Assembly: GCA_038373885.1 (NCBI GenBank)
Contig: JAWZYV010017493.1
Coordinates: 248,001-312,000 of the forward strand
Length of the DNA stretch: 64,000 bases
Source of the DNA: Cheiracanthium punctorium
Lineage: Eukaryota > Arthropoda > Arachnida > Araneae > Cheiracanthiidae
Reading direction: 5' to 3'
The notes beneath the pieces were generated by a model. It was not told the DNA's origin, ran no database searches, and saw only the letters and a program-made list of their open reading frames with translations. The translations under genes were made by a program, and so were the position numbers. Below are positions 33,368 through 45,600 of this stretch, in pieces (position 1 is the stretch's first letter; each line of letters opens with the position of its first letter).

Positions 33368-36015
33368 TCTAATATATAAAATTCTCCTGTCCCAGTGTTA
33401 GTCACCTAACTCCTCCGAAACCACTCGACCAATTTTAAAGAAATTTTATATGTATATTCGTTAGGTCATAGAATAGGTTTTTAACTATGTCTCATACCCC
33501 TAAGTCATAAGGGCGGTCCACCCCAAAATGTTTAGCCCCCGAGTGCTATTCATTTCAATCAGGATTTCTGTGTAGACATTAGCGTGTCGAATCACTTTTC
33601 AAATATGTTTGCCAGATAATGTGGAGAGGGGGGGGAAAGTTAATAAAATGTTGAAAGTCGTACAAGGTTTGCAATTTTTGATAATTGATCGCTAAATGTG
33701 GTGCCAAAACGTGACAATCTTATAAATAAAAATGAAATTCTGTTTCTTTGTTTGTGGATTTGATTCGTATACAAATCCACAAAAATGGACCTATTGGCCT
33801 GAAATTTAGCACAGATATGTAAAATAATATAGAATAAATCGTAGTCCACTTTAGAACTTTGAAAGTCCACCCGTTCCCGGAATTTAAGAGATTTTTCATG
33901 CTCTGCACGCAAAAAGCTTTCCGTAATTGTAACCCCTGTAGTGAAAAAAGTGTGAAATAAGGATCGTGGTTGCCATGTGTGGCAATTTTGCCGAATAAAA
34001 TGTTTTAAATTCTCAAAGTAAAAATAAAAGAATAATAATGATTTTTTTTTGTTAGTTTATATTCGTAAGGTTATTTTTTTAATTATAATATCGTGTGCAT
34101 GGGAAATCAGAGCAGGAATGAAACGGAAAACAATAAGAATTGAAGGATACGGAAAATATATTATACGGAAAACAATAAGAATTGAAGATTTCCGAGGCTA
34201 ATGTGTAAAATTTTTTAGATTGGCGAAAAAATAAAGTGGCTGAAATATCGATTTTGAGTAAGTGAGTTCTAGCGGTTTGCACACTTTTCGGCTTGGCGTA
34301 TTTTATTGAGAGCTTAAGGAAATAGACTTTTGAAAACAAGTGCAAAGGTTTTATTAGAATACAGCGTTAAATTTTAATGATCCGTAAAGAAATAATGCAG
34401 TTATTAAGGGATTTCAAGCGATCTAACTTCAGAATTCTCGCCAATTGAGTACATTGATTTAAGTTGGGGGAATTCCGCCAAATTTCAGAAAATTGAAATC
34501 TTCTCATTTAGTACAGAGTAACCATGAATAAAACACATTATAGTTGCTAATTTTAAAAATTCTGCTGTATTAAGGGATTCCACTTTTCAAATTACTCTTT
34601 GGCGGTCGAACCATTTCCCATATTGATTGCTGCTAAGTCAATGCTTCAAATGATTCCCTGAAAAAACTCTTACAAAATGGCGTATGTTGGCACTTTGGCG
34701 AGGCTTAGATTTGAAACTGGATTTTATTTGAGACTGGTATATTTAATGACACTGGTTATAGATAAAAATGAATGTTGGTATGTGTTTATGAGGTTGAAAA
34801 ACTCCAGCACCGTTGAGCAACGTTGCATCATGAAATTTGGTTCACCTAAGTCTTTTATGATGGAGAAGGTTTTTATGCTATCCGTTTTCCATAACTTGCC
34901 ACTTGGTGCCACAGCACAACGTCGAATTCTATTCCGTTTAGCCGTTTGCTATGCGAATATCGTCCAACCAATTTCGATGAAATTTGGTACACGCGAATAT
35001 TAGAACACGGAGAATATTTTTCACTATCCATTTTGCTGTAACTTGCCGCTAAATGGCGCTGCAACGCATCAACATCTATACCGTTCGACCAATCGGCATA
35101 AAATTTTTTATACTTACACATTTGAGCACGAAGAATATATTCTAACTGCATTCCTTTTGATGTTAATCACGAGGTGAGTAATGACACTGCAATGCATTAT
35201 TATTTTAACTCGCCACTAGATGACGCTGCAGCAGGCCAAATTCTTGACCATTCAAACGGTCGCTATGAAAATCAGTATACATAGCTATTTGAACAATGAG
35301 AATATTTTGGCGTTATCCATTTTGCTATAACTCGCCACTTGACGGCGCTGTAGCAAATCATTACTTTAATTAACCACTAGATGGCCCTGCAGTGTATCAC
35401 TTCTTGACTGTGCAAATGATCGTTATGAAAATTGGTATACATAGATATTTGAACACGGTCGCTATGAAAATCAGTATACATAGCTATTTGAACAATGAGA
35501 ATATTTTGGCGTTATCCATTTTTCTATAACTCTCCACTTGACGGCGCTGTAGCAAATCAATACTTTAATTAACCACTAGATGGCCCTGCAGTGTATCATT
35601 TCTTGACTGTGCAAATAATCGCTATGAAAATAGGTATACATAGATATTTGAACACGGGGAAGAGTTTGGCTCTATCCATTTTCCTATAACTTACCACTAG
35701 ATGTCGCGTCAACATATGAACTTCAGGACTGTCCAGCCGATACTCATGAAAATTCGTATACCTCGATATCTGAATGCGAAGAATATTTTCGCCGTATCCG
35801 TTTTGCTAAAACTCGCCACTAGATTGCGCTACGCCGCATGGCCTTCTGCACCGTACAAACGATTGCCATGCAATTCGGTATGCATGATTATTGGACACAA
35901 TATAACACGATATCCATTTTGCTATATCTGTTTATTACAATGAATAGTAATCACCACAAATCGTAATATCAAAAAGTCCATTCATTCCCGTGCGAAGAAC
36001 GGGTACTTCAGCTAG
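33368..36015 (+). mobile_element. Non-autonomous Helitron (2,648 bp) with a repeat array
   Basis: Starts TCTAATATATAAAATTCTC immediately after A (33367) and ends GGGTACTTCAGCTAG immediately before T (36016). A CCCGT...ACGGG hairpin (35987-35991 / 35999-36003) sits nine bases before the CTAG. No target duplication is present, as expected for rolling-circle insertion between A and T. The interior includes the array at 34880-35930 with ACTCGCCACTAGATGGCGCT-type units. No Rep or helicase domain was found; the open frames at 33640-35943 are repeat sequence. Confidence 0.88.
34880..35930. repeat. Irregular minisatellite with a 199-bp recent duplication
   Basis: The landmark TATAACTCGCCACTAGATGG or variants occurs about nine times (near 34895, 35036, 35206, 35327, 35372, 35523, 35568, 35684 and 35804). 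A block beginning CGCTATGAAAATCAGTATAC at 35261 is repeated almost exactly at 35460, an offset of 199 bases, so a two-unit segment was duplicated recently. Confidence 0.8.
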
Positions 36016-38110
36016 TTTTCCTATAAATAATTATAAACTACAGCTTGTAAAATGGTTGTTAATTTAGTTTAAACTAACTGAATTTTCCTATGAACATTGT
36101 CTGTCTGTAACATTGTATTTTGGAATAGATTATTTTGCTTCATTCCTTGTGTTTGTCTGTCAATCTTCCCATTTTATTCTATTGTGCATTTCTTTTTCTC
36201 TTTATATTTTTTCCCAGCTTACTTCACAATCGCTTCAAATATTTTGGCACGTGTCAGCTACTTTGATTTGTTGAACAGATGAATTTTTATTCTACCTAAA
36301 GAAACAGAGAAAGTACAATCGTTTTTCCTTAAATTTTCAAGGCAATGGAAGTAATATTTGAAATACAAAATAAAATAATTATGGACATTTCTTAGAATTT
36401 AACAAGCATTTCTATTCTTATCACAAGATTAAGGTATTTGCATGAGATAAAGTATACAGACATAATTTTAGACAACGATCTAACGTCTAACAGTGTTGTT
36501 GGGATTATGAATAAGGAAATTTATAAGCAGTTCTTTAAAATTTTATTTCAAAAATAAATTAAAGAAATTTAAATTCCTAAAGCATTTGCCATGTTATAGT
36601 GTTATACCTATTCAGTTTTTTAGCACTTGCACTGGATTGCTATTAATATCAGACAATGATTTTCAGTACTTGAGTACTAAAAATCGTTGATATCGTATAT
36701 TAATTTGAGAGAAATCGTATATTAATTTAAGGCTACAGCTTTTTACTTGACTTGAGTGATACCAATTTAAGACAACGATTTTTGTCTACTCAAGAAAAAC
36801 CGTTTCAAAGTCGTCGAGGTTTCCATTCTTGGTGATTGAAAAGTTTGGCACCAAAAAATAAATCACCAAAACTGAACCTAGCTTCCCGATACTTTCTATA
36901 TTTGGCAAGAAATTGCCAAACCCTATTGTTTATTTTTATGGGAATATTAATTAACGAATCTATAAAGGTGTCTATACATAAGGCGAGGTAAAGTTGGAAT
37001 ATGGAAGGCGAAGATTGTAAAAGAGTTTTAGTAGGCAATTCTAATATAAATTTCAATTCTGTTTTTAAGTTTCAAGTGTTTTATGAAACAAGAAAGACTA
37101 ATGAAAGAAAGAAGACAAATAGAGCCGACGCATAGATTATGATACGCTTTTAATACATAGTAGGTAATGCGTATTTAAAATATGAGTGTTTCAGATTTTC
37201 TTTCTTTTTATTATTTTTTGCCGTGTGACTCATTTAAGTCACTGCTTACTGTAATGAGAAATGGATAAGGAAACACTAAATGAAGCCACGAAGGAGAAGG
37301 ATCTCAGGGATTTGATCTGATTCAGGTGAAACGGATAAGCAAGAAAACAAGAAATTTTTAAAAAGATTGAAACACTTTCACACGTATATGTCTGCACCCA
37401 AATTAAAGTTCTTTTAAGGTTACCAGTTTGTGCGAGTTATTCCTAAACTTTATCACCAGTGTTCTATTTGGAACGGAGTGGTTTTAATGTACAGAGTGGT
37501 TAACATTAGTACGCAGGATGGTTAAGTGTATTCGTTTTGCAGCAGTGAACATTTTTTAGGGTTCCTTGATTCGGTAAAAATAATTATACAAACTAGACCC
37601 TTTTAGCTAGTCATACACTTAAGCAGTTAAAATATACAAGAAGAGGCATTACATAGATTAAACTGTTATTATACAAAAAAATTTTCACACAAATTGGGAT
37701 AATGGAACAGATTGAACAAGTCAGTTAAAAAATGAAAGTCACACACATATATAAAAACGAAGTCCAGATTTATCCACTGTAAAAATAACTTTAAAGTAAA
37801 TGAATCTTCAGGCGGCGAGTAAATAGTTGATTAGTAAGTAGTACATTATTGGTCATTTACAGCATAATGTTATCATTCTATTTTGACATTTCAGAAGATC
37901 AAGACTCAGGCTATTTCATTACTACAGTTTAATGGACCTAGAGATATGCTTTTTCTGCAATAGTGGAAATGAATCATTATATTATCTTTAGGAATATGAG
38001 AGAGTAAATGATCATCCATTCTTTGAGCAATTTTTAAACTCTTCTTTCTTGAAAAGTATCGTACACTCGTACGTTGAAAGCCTACAGAAATGTTTAATAA
38101 TTAAGATAGC
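36016..38110. other. Intergenic, no gene seen
   Basis: AT-rich DNA. A short AGTACTTGAGTACT palindrome lies at about 36665. The open frames at 36097-36282 and 36805-37056 have no recognised features. Confidence 0.4.
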
Positions 38111-39057
38111 TTCACTCTCAGAAAAATTCGTCTTTATACACTAATTTATCCCTCATTTTAAAACGAATAATTCCCGTACTCCTTTGAAACTTAATATTTC
38201 AGTGAATTCTTTTCCCCAAAATCTGAAGAAGAGGAAAAAATTTCGTTGAATCTGGAAAAGTATTTTGAATTGGCAAGAGAAAAGAAGAAACGAATATTAG
38301 TCAATTAACGGAAATATTCCGGCAGCACTGCTTCCAGTAAAATATTTCCGTGAATTGAAGAAATAGTTTTGGAGAGTGCGTCTTTATGCACTGATTTATT
38401 CCTCATTTTCCAACGAATAATTTCCGTACTCCTTGTAAACGTAATATTTCCGTGAATTCTTCCAGAAAATCTAATAAACGGAAAAATTTTGGCTAATTTT
38501 AAAAATATTTCTTCAATTGACGAGAGAAAAAAAGGAACGGATATATTAACGAAAATAATCCGTTAACATCCTATTAACGGAAATATTTCGGCATCACTGA
38601 CTGCTGCAAAATTTCCGTGAATCGAAGAAATAATTTTTAAGATTGTTCAATAATGTAAATGCTCGTAAAGTTGTAAAAATGTTCAGTACATTTAATTCCT
38701 TTTCTCTGGTTTTAATTTTAGAATTAGTGAATGAGCAGCTTACATGAGTTAGTGCTACTCTTCGTAAGCATAAGGTTTGGGGATGAGAGGAGAGGGACAA
38801 CAGGCACGTGCTTCCTCAACTCTCTCAAAAATTATTTCTTCAATTCACGGAAATTTTTCTGGCAGCAGTGCTGCCGGGATATTTTCGTTATTTGACGAAT
38901 ATCAGGTTGCTTTTTTTCTCCGGTCAAGTGAAGAAACCTCTTCAGATTTCAGGTAGAAGAATTTACTTAAATAGTACGTTTCCAAAGAGTACGGAAATTA
39001 TTCGTTGAAAAATGAGAGATAAATTAGTGTACAAAGACGAGTTTTTCTGAGAGTGAA
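38111..39057. mobile_element. Fold-back element with inverted ends of about 250 bp (947 bp)
   Basis: The left end TTCACTCTCAGAAAAATTCG matches the right end in reverse complement (TTCACTCTCAGAAAAACTCG), and similarity continues through CACTAATTTATC.CTCATTTT, ACGAATAATT.CCGTACTC, CGGCAGCACTGCT and GTGAATTGAAGAAATA. The left arm is itself present twice (38111-38375 and a second copy from about 38380 to 38640), so the element has two direct units facing one inverted unit. Motifs of the form ACGGAAATATTTCCG recur throughout. It encodes no recognisable protein. Confidence 0.75.
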
Positions 39058-39105
39058 CTTTGCCTGAAAATCTTTTGATATAAAACATTTATTTTGAAAA
39101 TTTTA

Positions 39106-39765
39106 CTAACGCTTCCTTTTACTCTCAGTTATAGAAATTTTTCTTTGTGATGCAGAGTAGTTGTCCAGTGGATAAGACACTGAAAAGTTGGAGATAGTTG
39201 AAGTGAGCAGGTCCATGTTCCTGACCTCTCGTGCGGCTGTGAATCTGACGCTCTGGAGTTTTAGGTGGTTTTCACCAGATGTTGTATGCATACACATCGA
39301 CAAAGGCATTCCCACCCTTAACCCTTTACCGCGCAGTGTTCCCGCTCTGGGAACACCAAACTCTGACGTTTTGGCTGTTGCCAGTCACGAAGAATAGATT
39401 TGATTTCTATAAAAATGGTTGCGGGTGACATAGCTCCACGAGAATCCTTTACTTTTTAGCACGCCATTTCCCGTAAAAAAACTATCACGATTATTTTTAA
39501 CAGCACTGACATTTGCTGAAAAACGGAAGAATGCGAGAACAGCTGGATAGATTGCCCAATGCTGAAAAAGGGCAGCCGTTGCCATCGCTCGACTTAGTCA
39601 GCTGTCGTCGATAAAGGGTCTCTAGATCTGTGGCACGTGATGAACGTTTCGATTGTCCGCCATCTTGCTGGTAGTTAAGTTGAGCGATGGCAACGGCTGC
39701 CCTTTTTTTCAGCATTGGGAAAGGGTTAAGCAGATAGTCCTGGTGTAGCCTTTCCTTAACAAATA
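39106..39765 (+). repeat. SINE-like repeat, copy 3, split by a piggyBac-like MITE
   Basis: A tRNA-like A-box (TTGTCCAGTGGATAAGACAC, near 39157-39180) is followed by the family body: GCGGCTGTGAATCTGACG, CTCTGGAGTTTTAGGTGG, TTCACCAGATGTTG. The body is interrupted at TTAA (39318-39321) and resumes at 39726 as TTAAGCAGATAGTCC...GTGTAGCCTTTCCTTAAC, matching the tails of copies 1 and 5. This shows the pre-insertion order directly. Confidence 0.65.
39322..39725. mobile_element. piggyBac-like MITE copy B (404 bp), nested in a SINE
   Basis: TTAA at 39318-39321 and 39726-39729, ends CCCTTTACCGCGCAG and TTGGGAAAGGG. The interior has GTTCCCGCTCTGGGAAC, and two long inverted arms around 39563-39597 and 39660-39718 (TGCTGAAAAAGGGCAGCCGT and its reverse complement) that would form a hairpin. 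The surrounding SINE is continuous across the insertion once a single TTAA is kept, which strongly supports the TTAA duplication. Confidence 0.85.
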
Positions 39766-40675
39766 AACAAAACAAAATTTCAACATTAAACAAAACTAAA
39801 TAACCAGAACTTCATCATGATACTGCACAGCAATTTTTTGTTACACTACATATAGTCTTTTCACAGATAAAATTTCTTAAGTATTCGTTTATTCTTCTTT
39901 TATTCTGAAAAAGAAATTTCTCAAACTAAAATTTTCAAATTTATTTTTATTGACAGTGACAAGATTCCTTTCAGAAGGTCTAAAATATGTCTCTTCTTCT
40001 TTGTTGGATGACAGATCTAACCTCAAGGCATTTATATCAGTGGCTGTTCAAAAAATATTATGGCGCACAAAAGAGATTCTAAATGAGAATTTTGCAAATA
40101 TATTTTGTATTGGTTTCTTTAAAACACAAAATATATTTGCAAAATACTGTAAGGCAAACATTTTCAAAATACTCATATAATATTTACAGAATGAGCAAAT
40201 ATTTATCGATATAGATTAATAAATATAAAAGAAAGTTCTAAAAAAGGGAAAATATCGTAGCTTAACGGAGAACATTTTTACTTTACATATTTTGTAAATA
40301 CATCCCTTTAAGTTCCTGATAACTTTTTTCAAAACAATAATTTAATTCAGTAATTAATATTTCGTTAGAATATTAACTCTGAATAGATACTGTCATCCAC
40401 AAAAGCTGTACGCACTTTTCAGTTCAAGTTTGTAATTTAAAATTGACTTTTTTTAGTTTAAGTAGAAAATATAGGTTAAAATTTTTATTTTTAAGCTATC
40501 TCTTAACTTTTTTAACTTTTTACGGATTTTATTAAATTGTTATATTGGAGATTGAATTACTATAAACCCCAGTGCAAAGAATATGAATATAAAATGGGAC
40601 ATTAAATAATATATTTAAATTAATATAATATATTGCAAATGAAAAATTTTTGACTTAATAGTTGTTGAGTTTTTT
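39766..40675. other. Intergenic, no gene seen
   Basis: AT-rich. A short perfect inverted repeat, AATTTTGCAAATATATTTTG and its complement (about 40088-40146), forms a hairpin. The open frame at 39950-40180 overlaps it and shows no domain. Confidence 0.4.
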
Positions 40676-40862
40676 AAGACAAAGCTGCATGAAGGGGATC
40701 TGCCAAAAGGGGGATGCCTTGTACGGAGGCCTTTTCGATGGATTCTAACGCGTATTCATATAACATCTGAAGGAAACTACCCAGAACTCCAGACTGTTAA
40801 ATTGACTGCCATGCGGAAAGCCAGAGCCCTAAACATTCGCACTTCAGCAATTTGACATAATT
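40676..40862 (-). repeat. SINE-like repeat, copy 4
   Basis: Minus-strand match to the family: GCTCTGGCTTTCCGCATGGC, CAGTCTGGAGTTCTGGGTAG, CCTTCAGATGTTATATGAAT, then GGCATCCCCC...GGCAGATCCCC and GCAGCTTTGTCTT. Non-coding. Confidence 0.6.
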
Positions 40863-41175
40863 GTGCATCGTATTGATGACAAAAGATACACAAAATCTCC
40901 CTCCATTGACAGTAAAATAATCTGCCAACTTATTCTAGGTAGCTAAGTAAAAACTAAAAATTGAAAGTAACAGAACAGTGTCATCCCGAAGAAAGATAAA
41001 ATAAAATGAGAATAACAGAAAAACAGGAAAGAGATTAGTAAAGTAAAAAGTGGTTTAATTAATTAATTAAATAGGTAAATAAAAATTAGAGAAATGAGGA
41101 AGTTTGTTTTTCTGTTTTGTTGTCTCTTTCAATTTTTGTTGATGTCCATTTCACACAGCATATTTTTTCTCAATT

Positions 41176-41500
41176 TTCTATTCATTCTACGTCCGGCGAT
41201 AGCTCAGCCGCTCAAACTCCGTTTCCATTTGACCACAGAAAATGAAGCAGAACCGGCCTGTTCAGTGCTTGGGAGGGTGAACTCCTCAATCGACTACTAT
41301 GAACTGTGTACGCTAATGGAAATTTGTGCCCGTAAAACCTGCCGTGGCTTCAATGTCCTACATGTTTAAACGATACATCTGGGGGAATCGAGGTTCTAGG
41401 TCTTTCATCTGGAACTTGCTCCAAATTAGGAGACAACTTATAAGTGGCGATGTTGGACTGCCTACTAGGCGCCCCATAATGAAACGACCAACAACTCCGG
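41176..41500. other. GC-richer block, possibly a second SINE type
   Basis: Sequence near 41190 reads GGCGATAGCTCAGCCGCTCA, which resembles a tRNA A-box. The following 300 bases are richer in G and C than the flanks and run into SINE copy 5. A GAGGTTCTAGGTC string near 41389 resembles a B-box but is too far away for a tRNA. No coding function was recognised in the overlapping open frames. Confidence 0.3.
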
Positions 41501-41529
41501 ACCTTGTATCAGTAAAGCCAACAATAAGC

Positions 41530-41735
41530 CGCAAACATGGTAGACGACTAAACTGTGAAGGTTACCTGCGTTCGGACCTGCCGCGTGGCTGCCGATCTAA
41601 CACTCTGGAGTTTAGGTCAGTTTCTTCCAAATGTAAATTGAATGCGTGTTAGAATTCCTTGAAAAGTCCCTCAACCAAGGCACCCTACCTCGTAGGCAGA
41701 TACCCCTAGTGTAGGCTTGCTATTACACAAAAATT
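41530..41735 (+). repeat. SINE-like repeat, copy 5
   Basis: GCGTTCGGACCTGCC (B-box-like), GTGGCTGCCGATCTAACACT, CTGGAGTTTAGGTCAGTTTC, TTCCAAATGTAAATTGAATG, and a tail GTAGGCAGATACCCC...GTGTAGGCTTGC. Its uninterrupted tail serves as the reference for the MITE insertion in copy 3. Confidence 0.62.
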
Positions 41736-42276
41736 ACGCAAACCTGGTGGCGTTTAAAAATGTATCCTCCAGTAATCTATAAGAGAACATATATTATCTT
41801 CAAGAACATGTAAGTTATATTTTTAATATAGGTTATTCATTACATGACTTGTGGCATATTATGACACATTTAAAATAATATGGATTAAATTAATATAAAA
41901 AACCCAAGCTATTTCTTATGTTTTACACCTCGGTACATCCAGCTTTCTTTTAAGTATTTCATCCATGTACTTGCATAAAAACGCAATCCATTGTGCAAGT
42001 ACTACAATTTATTTCTACTGTGACAGTGGCAATGTAGATGAGTGGTGCCGTTACTTTGTGCAATAACTTTCGGAGAATGTTATTTGTAATAGTCCGTAGC
42101 AAAGACAGCAGACATTTAGAACTAAACAGTGCTTTAAAAATTATTGAATGTGCAACAGTATGCGTTTAAAGAGCGTATAAATTAAATGGTAAGTCAAAAT
42201 TTTATATAAAGCGATCAGTGTAATTGCCATTGTAATGAAACATCGTAAAATTGCTCCAAACTGCAACCTGTGTTAA

Positions 42277-42643
42277 CCCTTTAACGCGCAGTGTTCCCGC
42301 TCTGGGAACACCAAACTCTGGCGTATTGACTGTTGCCAGTCACGAAGAATAGATTTGATTTCTACAAAAATAATTGCGGGTGACATAGCTCCACGAGAAT
42401 CCTTTACTTTTTAACACGTCATTTCCCGTAAAAGAATGGTCACGATTATTTTTAACAGCACTGACATCTGCTGAAAAATGGAAGAATGCGAGAACAGCTG
42501 GATAGATTGCCCAATGCTGAAAAAAGGGCAGCCGTTGCCATCGCTCGACTTAACTACCAGCAAGATGGCGGACGATCGAAACGTTCATCGCGTGCCACAG
42601 ATCGAGAGACACTTTTTTGACGACAGCTGGCTGTGCGGCACAG
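42277..42643. mobile_element. piggyBac-like MITE copy C, right end missing
   Basis: TTAA at 42273-42276 followed by CCCTTTAACGCGCAGTG and GTTCCCGCTCTGGGAAC, nearly identical to copy B over about 300 bases. It carries the AAGATGGCGGACGATCG and GACAGCTGGCTGTGCG blocks shared with copy A, then similarity stops at about 42643 without the second hairpin arm or a right-hand TTAA. It is a truncated copy. Confidence 0.75.
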
Positions 42644-45600
42644 TTTTTTAGCGCTTCTATGTAGCGCTTATAATTTCTTATATATAATATACATTAATTA
42701 TAAAATTATCTATTATTGTTCTGCAATTAAATTATTCACATACCTATGATTGGCAATTTCAAAGTTTACACTTAAAAGATACTTCCTATGGACAATCGAA
42801 TCTGAAATTGATTGCAATTGGCAAGGTTTCTTTAAAGTGATGCTTTAATAAGGAAATATTTACTAGAAGAAAAATTCGTAAACTTTTAGAATTATCTATT
42901 GTACACACTTGTTTTTAAAGAATATTTATTTGCTTGTCAGGTACTGCGCAAAGAGTGAGATTAAACTTGTCAGAAATTCAGAGGTATTACATATCAAACA
43001 TTAAAAAAGTGCTCTTCCAAGTTGCCAGTTACAAGCCCCACAAAAAATTACGGATAAGGAAAAGTAAATCAACTGAAATTTCACAATTATGAGTATTTTG
43101 TACATTATTTGGCATGCTGGGGTGAAATCGGTATAAAAACAGCCGTTTTGTTTTCATGGGATGTTTTCTGTTACTTGAAAAGCTAAATACAATTTTTCTG
43201 TTACTTTATGTCCTTTACATTTAGTGTTGCTTATTACTATATTCGCCCCTTATTAAAATATTTTACACAACTAAATTAGTTTTAAGTACAAAACTTTTCA
43301 ACTTTATTAACAGCTGTTTTTTCCATTAAGGTGTAGTAAATAAAAGGGGAAATAAATTTTTTAAAACAATTGTTGAAATTTACCATTTGCGGAAAATGAC
43401 AATCCATTTTACCTTTACTGAACCCTATACTTTATTGATTTTTGAATTAAAATCTCAATGGCATTGCATTTGTCTTCTCAAAACTAGAGTAAATGTTATA
43501 GAAAATTTATCCATTGATCACCATTTCTGGCATTATATTACAGATAGATATCTCTATTTTTCTCAAAAAGATGCTCTAGTACATTATTTTCATGTGAATC
43601 TAGTTGGTAATCCATAAGCAATAGCATAGATCAGTCTATTCTGAAAGTTTATTGCCAGATATACGAAATAAAATATATACACGAAATTCTTAAATATACG
43701 AAATTTCCTGTATTATATTCATGGAATGCAAATGCTTCCAGACAGATGGGGAAAATTGTGACTATTGATACACGGTACGTTATGTGGCATGTCTTTTCGG
43801 ATTTTTCTTTTTTTAAATAAAGCACTATATTTTACGAAAAAAAAGAGATGGAAAACATTCAATCCACACAAACATCCCAATTCACACAAAAAGTTTTTGT
43901 TTAAAAATCTATTTATATTTAAAACCGTTAAATCACGTTGGGTTGATACTCATAGAGGAAATCATAAATATTTTTAATCTGATCATTTAAAAAATACTTT
44001 AATTCAAAATGGCCACGTTTGGAATAAACGACTTTTTACTTTATTTGCACACACACACAATATCTAAGATAAATAGCAGCAGTTTAAAATAACTAAAAAG
44101 CACTCCAGAGTTTCCAGTTTACTGACAAATTTATCCTCACAGAGCTTCAGAAAATAAACTATCGAGAAGTGTGACAGTAAAGACAAATGTGAATAAATCT
44201 TTCATCTTCGAAACAATAAGGGATCAACAGAAGAAAAATCCTCCGAGAGAAAGGGAAAAGGATTGTTCTGTTAAAAAGAAGAAATATTTATGTTCCTCCT
44301 TCAAACTGAAAACACTTCAGTTGAAACAAGGAGTGTCTTAAAATATGTATGTAAATATTCCAAATGAAAACAAAAGAATCTGAGAAAAAATATATGCATT
44401 CTTGTACTATTGAGTATTTTCGGTCCAAATGACAAATACGCAGTTTCAGACTTTTTTTATGATTTAGCTTTACGAATCTATTCCTTATTGTAACTTTATG
44501 CAATAGCTTAATTTCTAGTCAGTTTAAAATGCAAGCAAATTATGTGACAGACTTGAAATTTTGCAGAATATCCATTTGAATGTAGTTTTACAAAACAGTA
44601 AATGTAACAGAGTAACGAAACATTCAGAAAATAATTTTAAAAATTCACTCCGAAAAAGAATATCCTGAAAATACAGAAAATTTGCTGGCAAATGGGAGGC
44701 CAGCACTGTTTGCATAGGCTAACAGAATTTTATTCCTGAAAACTTCTAAAAAGATTACAGGAGTTCCAAAGAGAAACTGACCCTTTATAAGTGGAAATTG
44801 CCCTGCAATCAAATATAAATAGAGAATTTCCGTTTAATTTCCCTGAAAGCTTCCAGTAAATGTACGGTTATTTTTGTGTAAGCGTGTGGCAGTACAAGTA
44901 ATTTTATAAGCGGATCTGCCTCAGGCAATTTTGGAATATGTTTTCTGGGATTAAGAACCTTATTTGAAAGTTACATAAGGTTACTGTTTATCATAATACG
45001 TAGTAGAGTTCCTAAAATAATACGATAGAGTTTTTGAATTTCTGTACATTTTGTTTGTTGCCATCTGTTGCATTTAAAACTGCTCAAAGTAACATGTGAC
45101 GAATGCAACTGATTGTTTCTTCAAAAGCACATCCCCGACCACTCTGAAATATATATTTTCTGGCAAATTATGGGAATGTCATACAGGGTAGTTATTCTAG
45201 AAGCATTACATCAAAATCAATAAAGCAAGTAAAACTTGCAGCTATGTGTTTTAGTTGAAGCAGAAAAAATCAAGAAAATTATTGTATTTCAAGTTTTCTC
45301 CAATTAAAATAACGGTTTTTTATACTAATAAAAGTTGTCCAATAAAATCTGAAGCCGCATTAAGCAATATTTTATTAACATTCTTTGAGACAGTTGTCTA
45401 GACATTGATATAAACAAAAAATAAAATGTCTCGTGAGATTAAAGTAAGCTAATCTCTTCCCGAACAATATCTGGGAATTAAAATTCAATCTATCAATTAT
45501 GTTGATTAATTTTTAAATATTTTTCACGTCTATTTATTAACTGCTTTAATATGCAATGGCCGTTTATGTTAAAAACAGTTTCCTTTTATTAAAAAAAATC

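Noticed and set aside
33640..35943. Several open frames of 60-108 codons on both strands
   Set aside because: All lie in Helitron repeat units and recur with the units; none has a domain.
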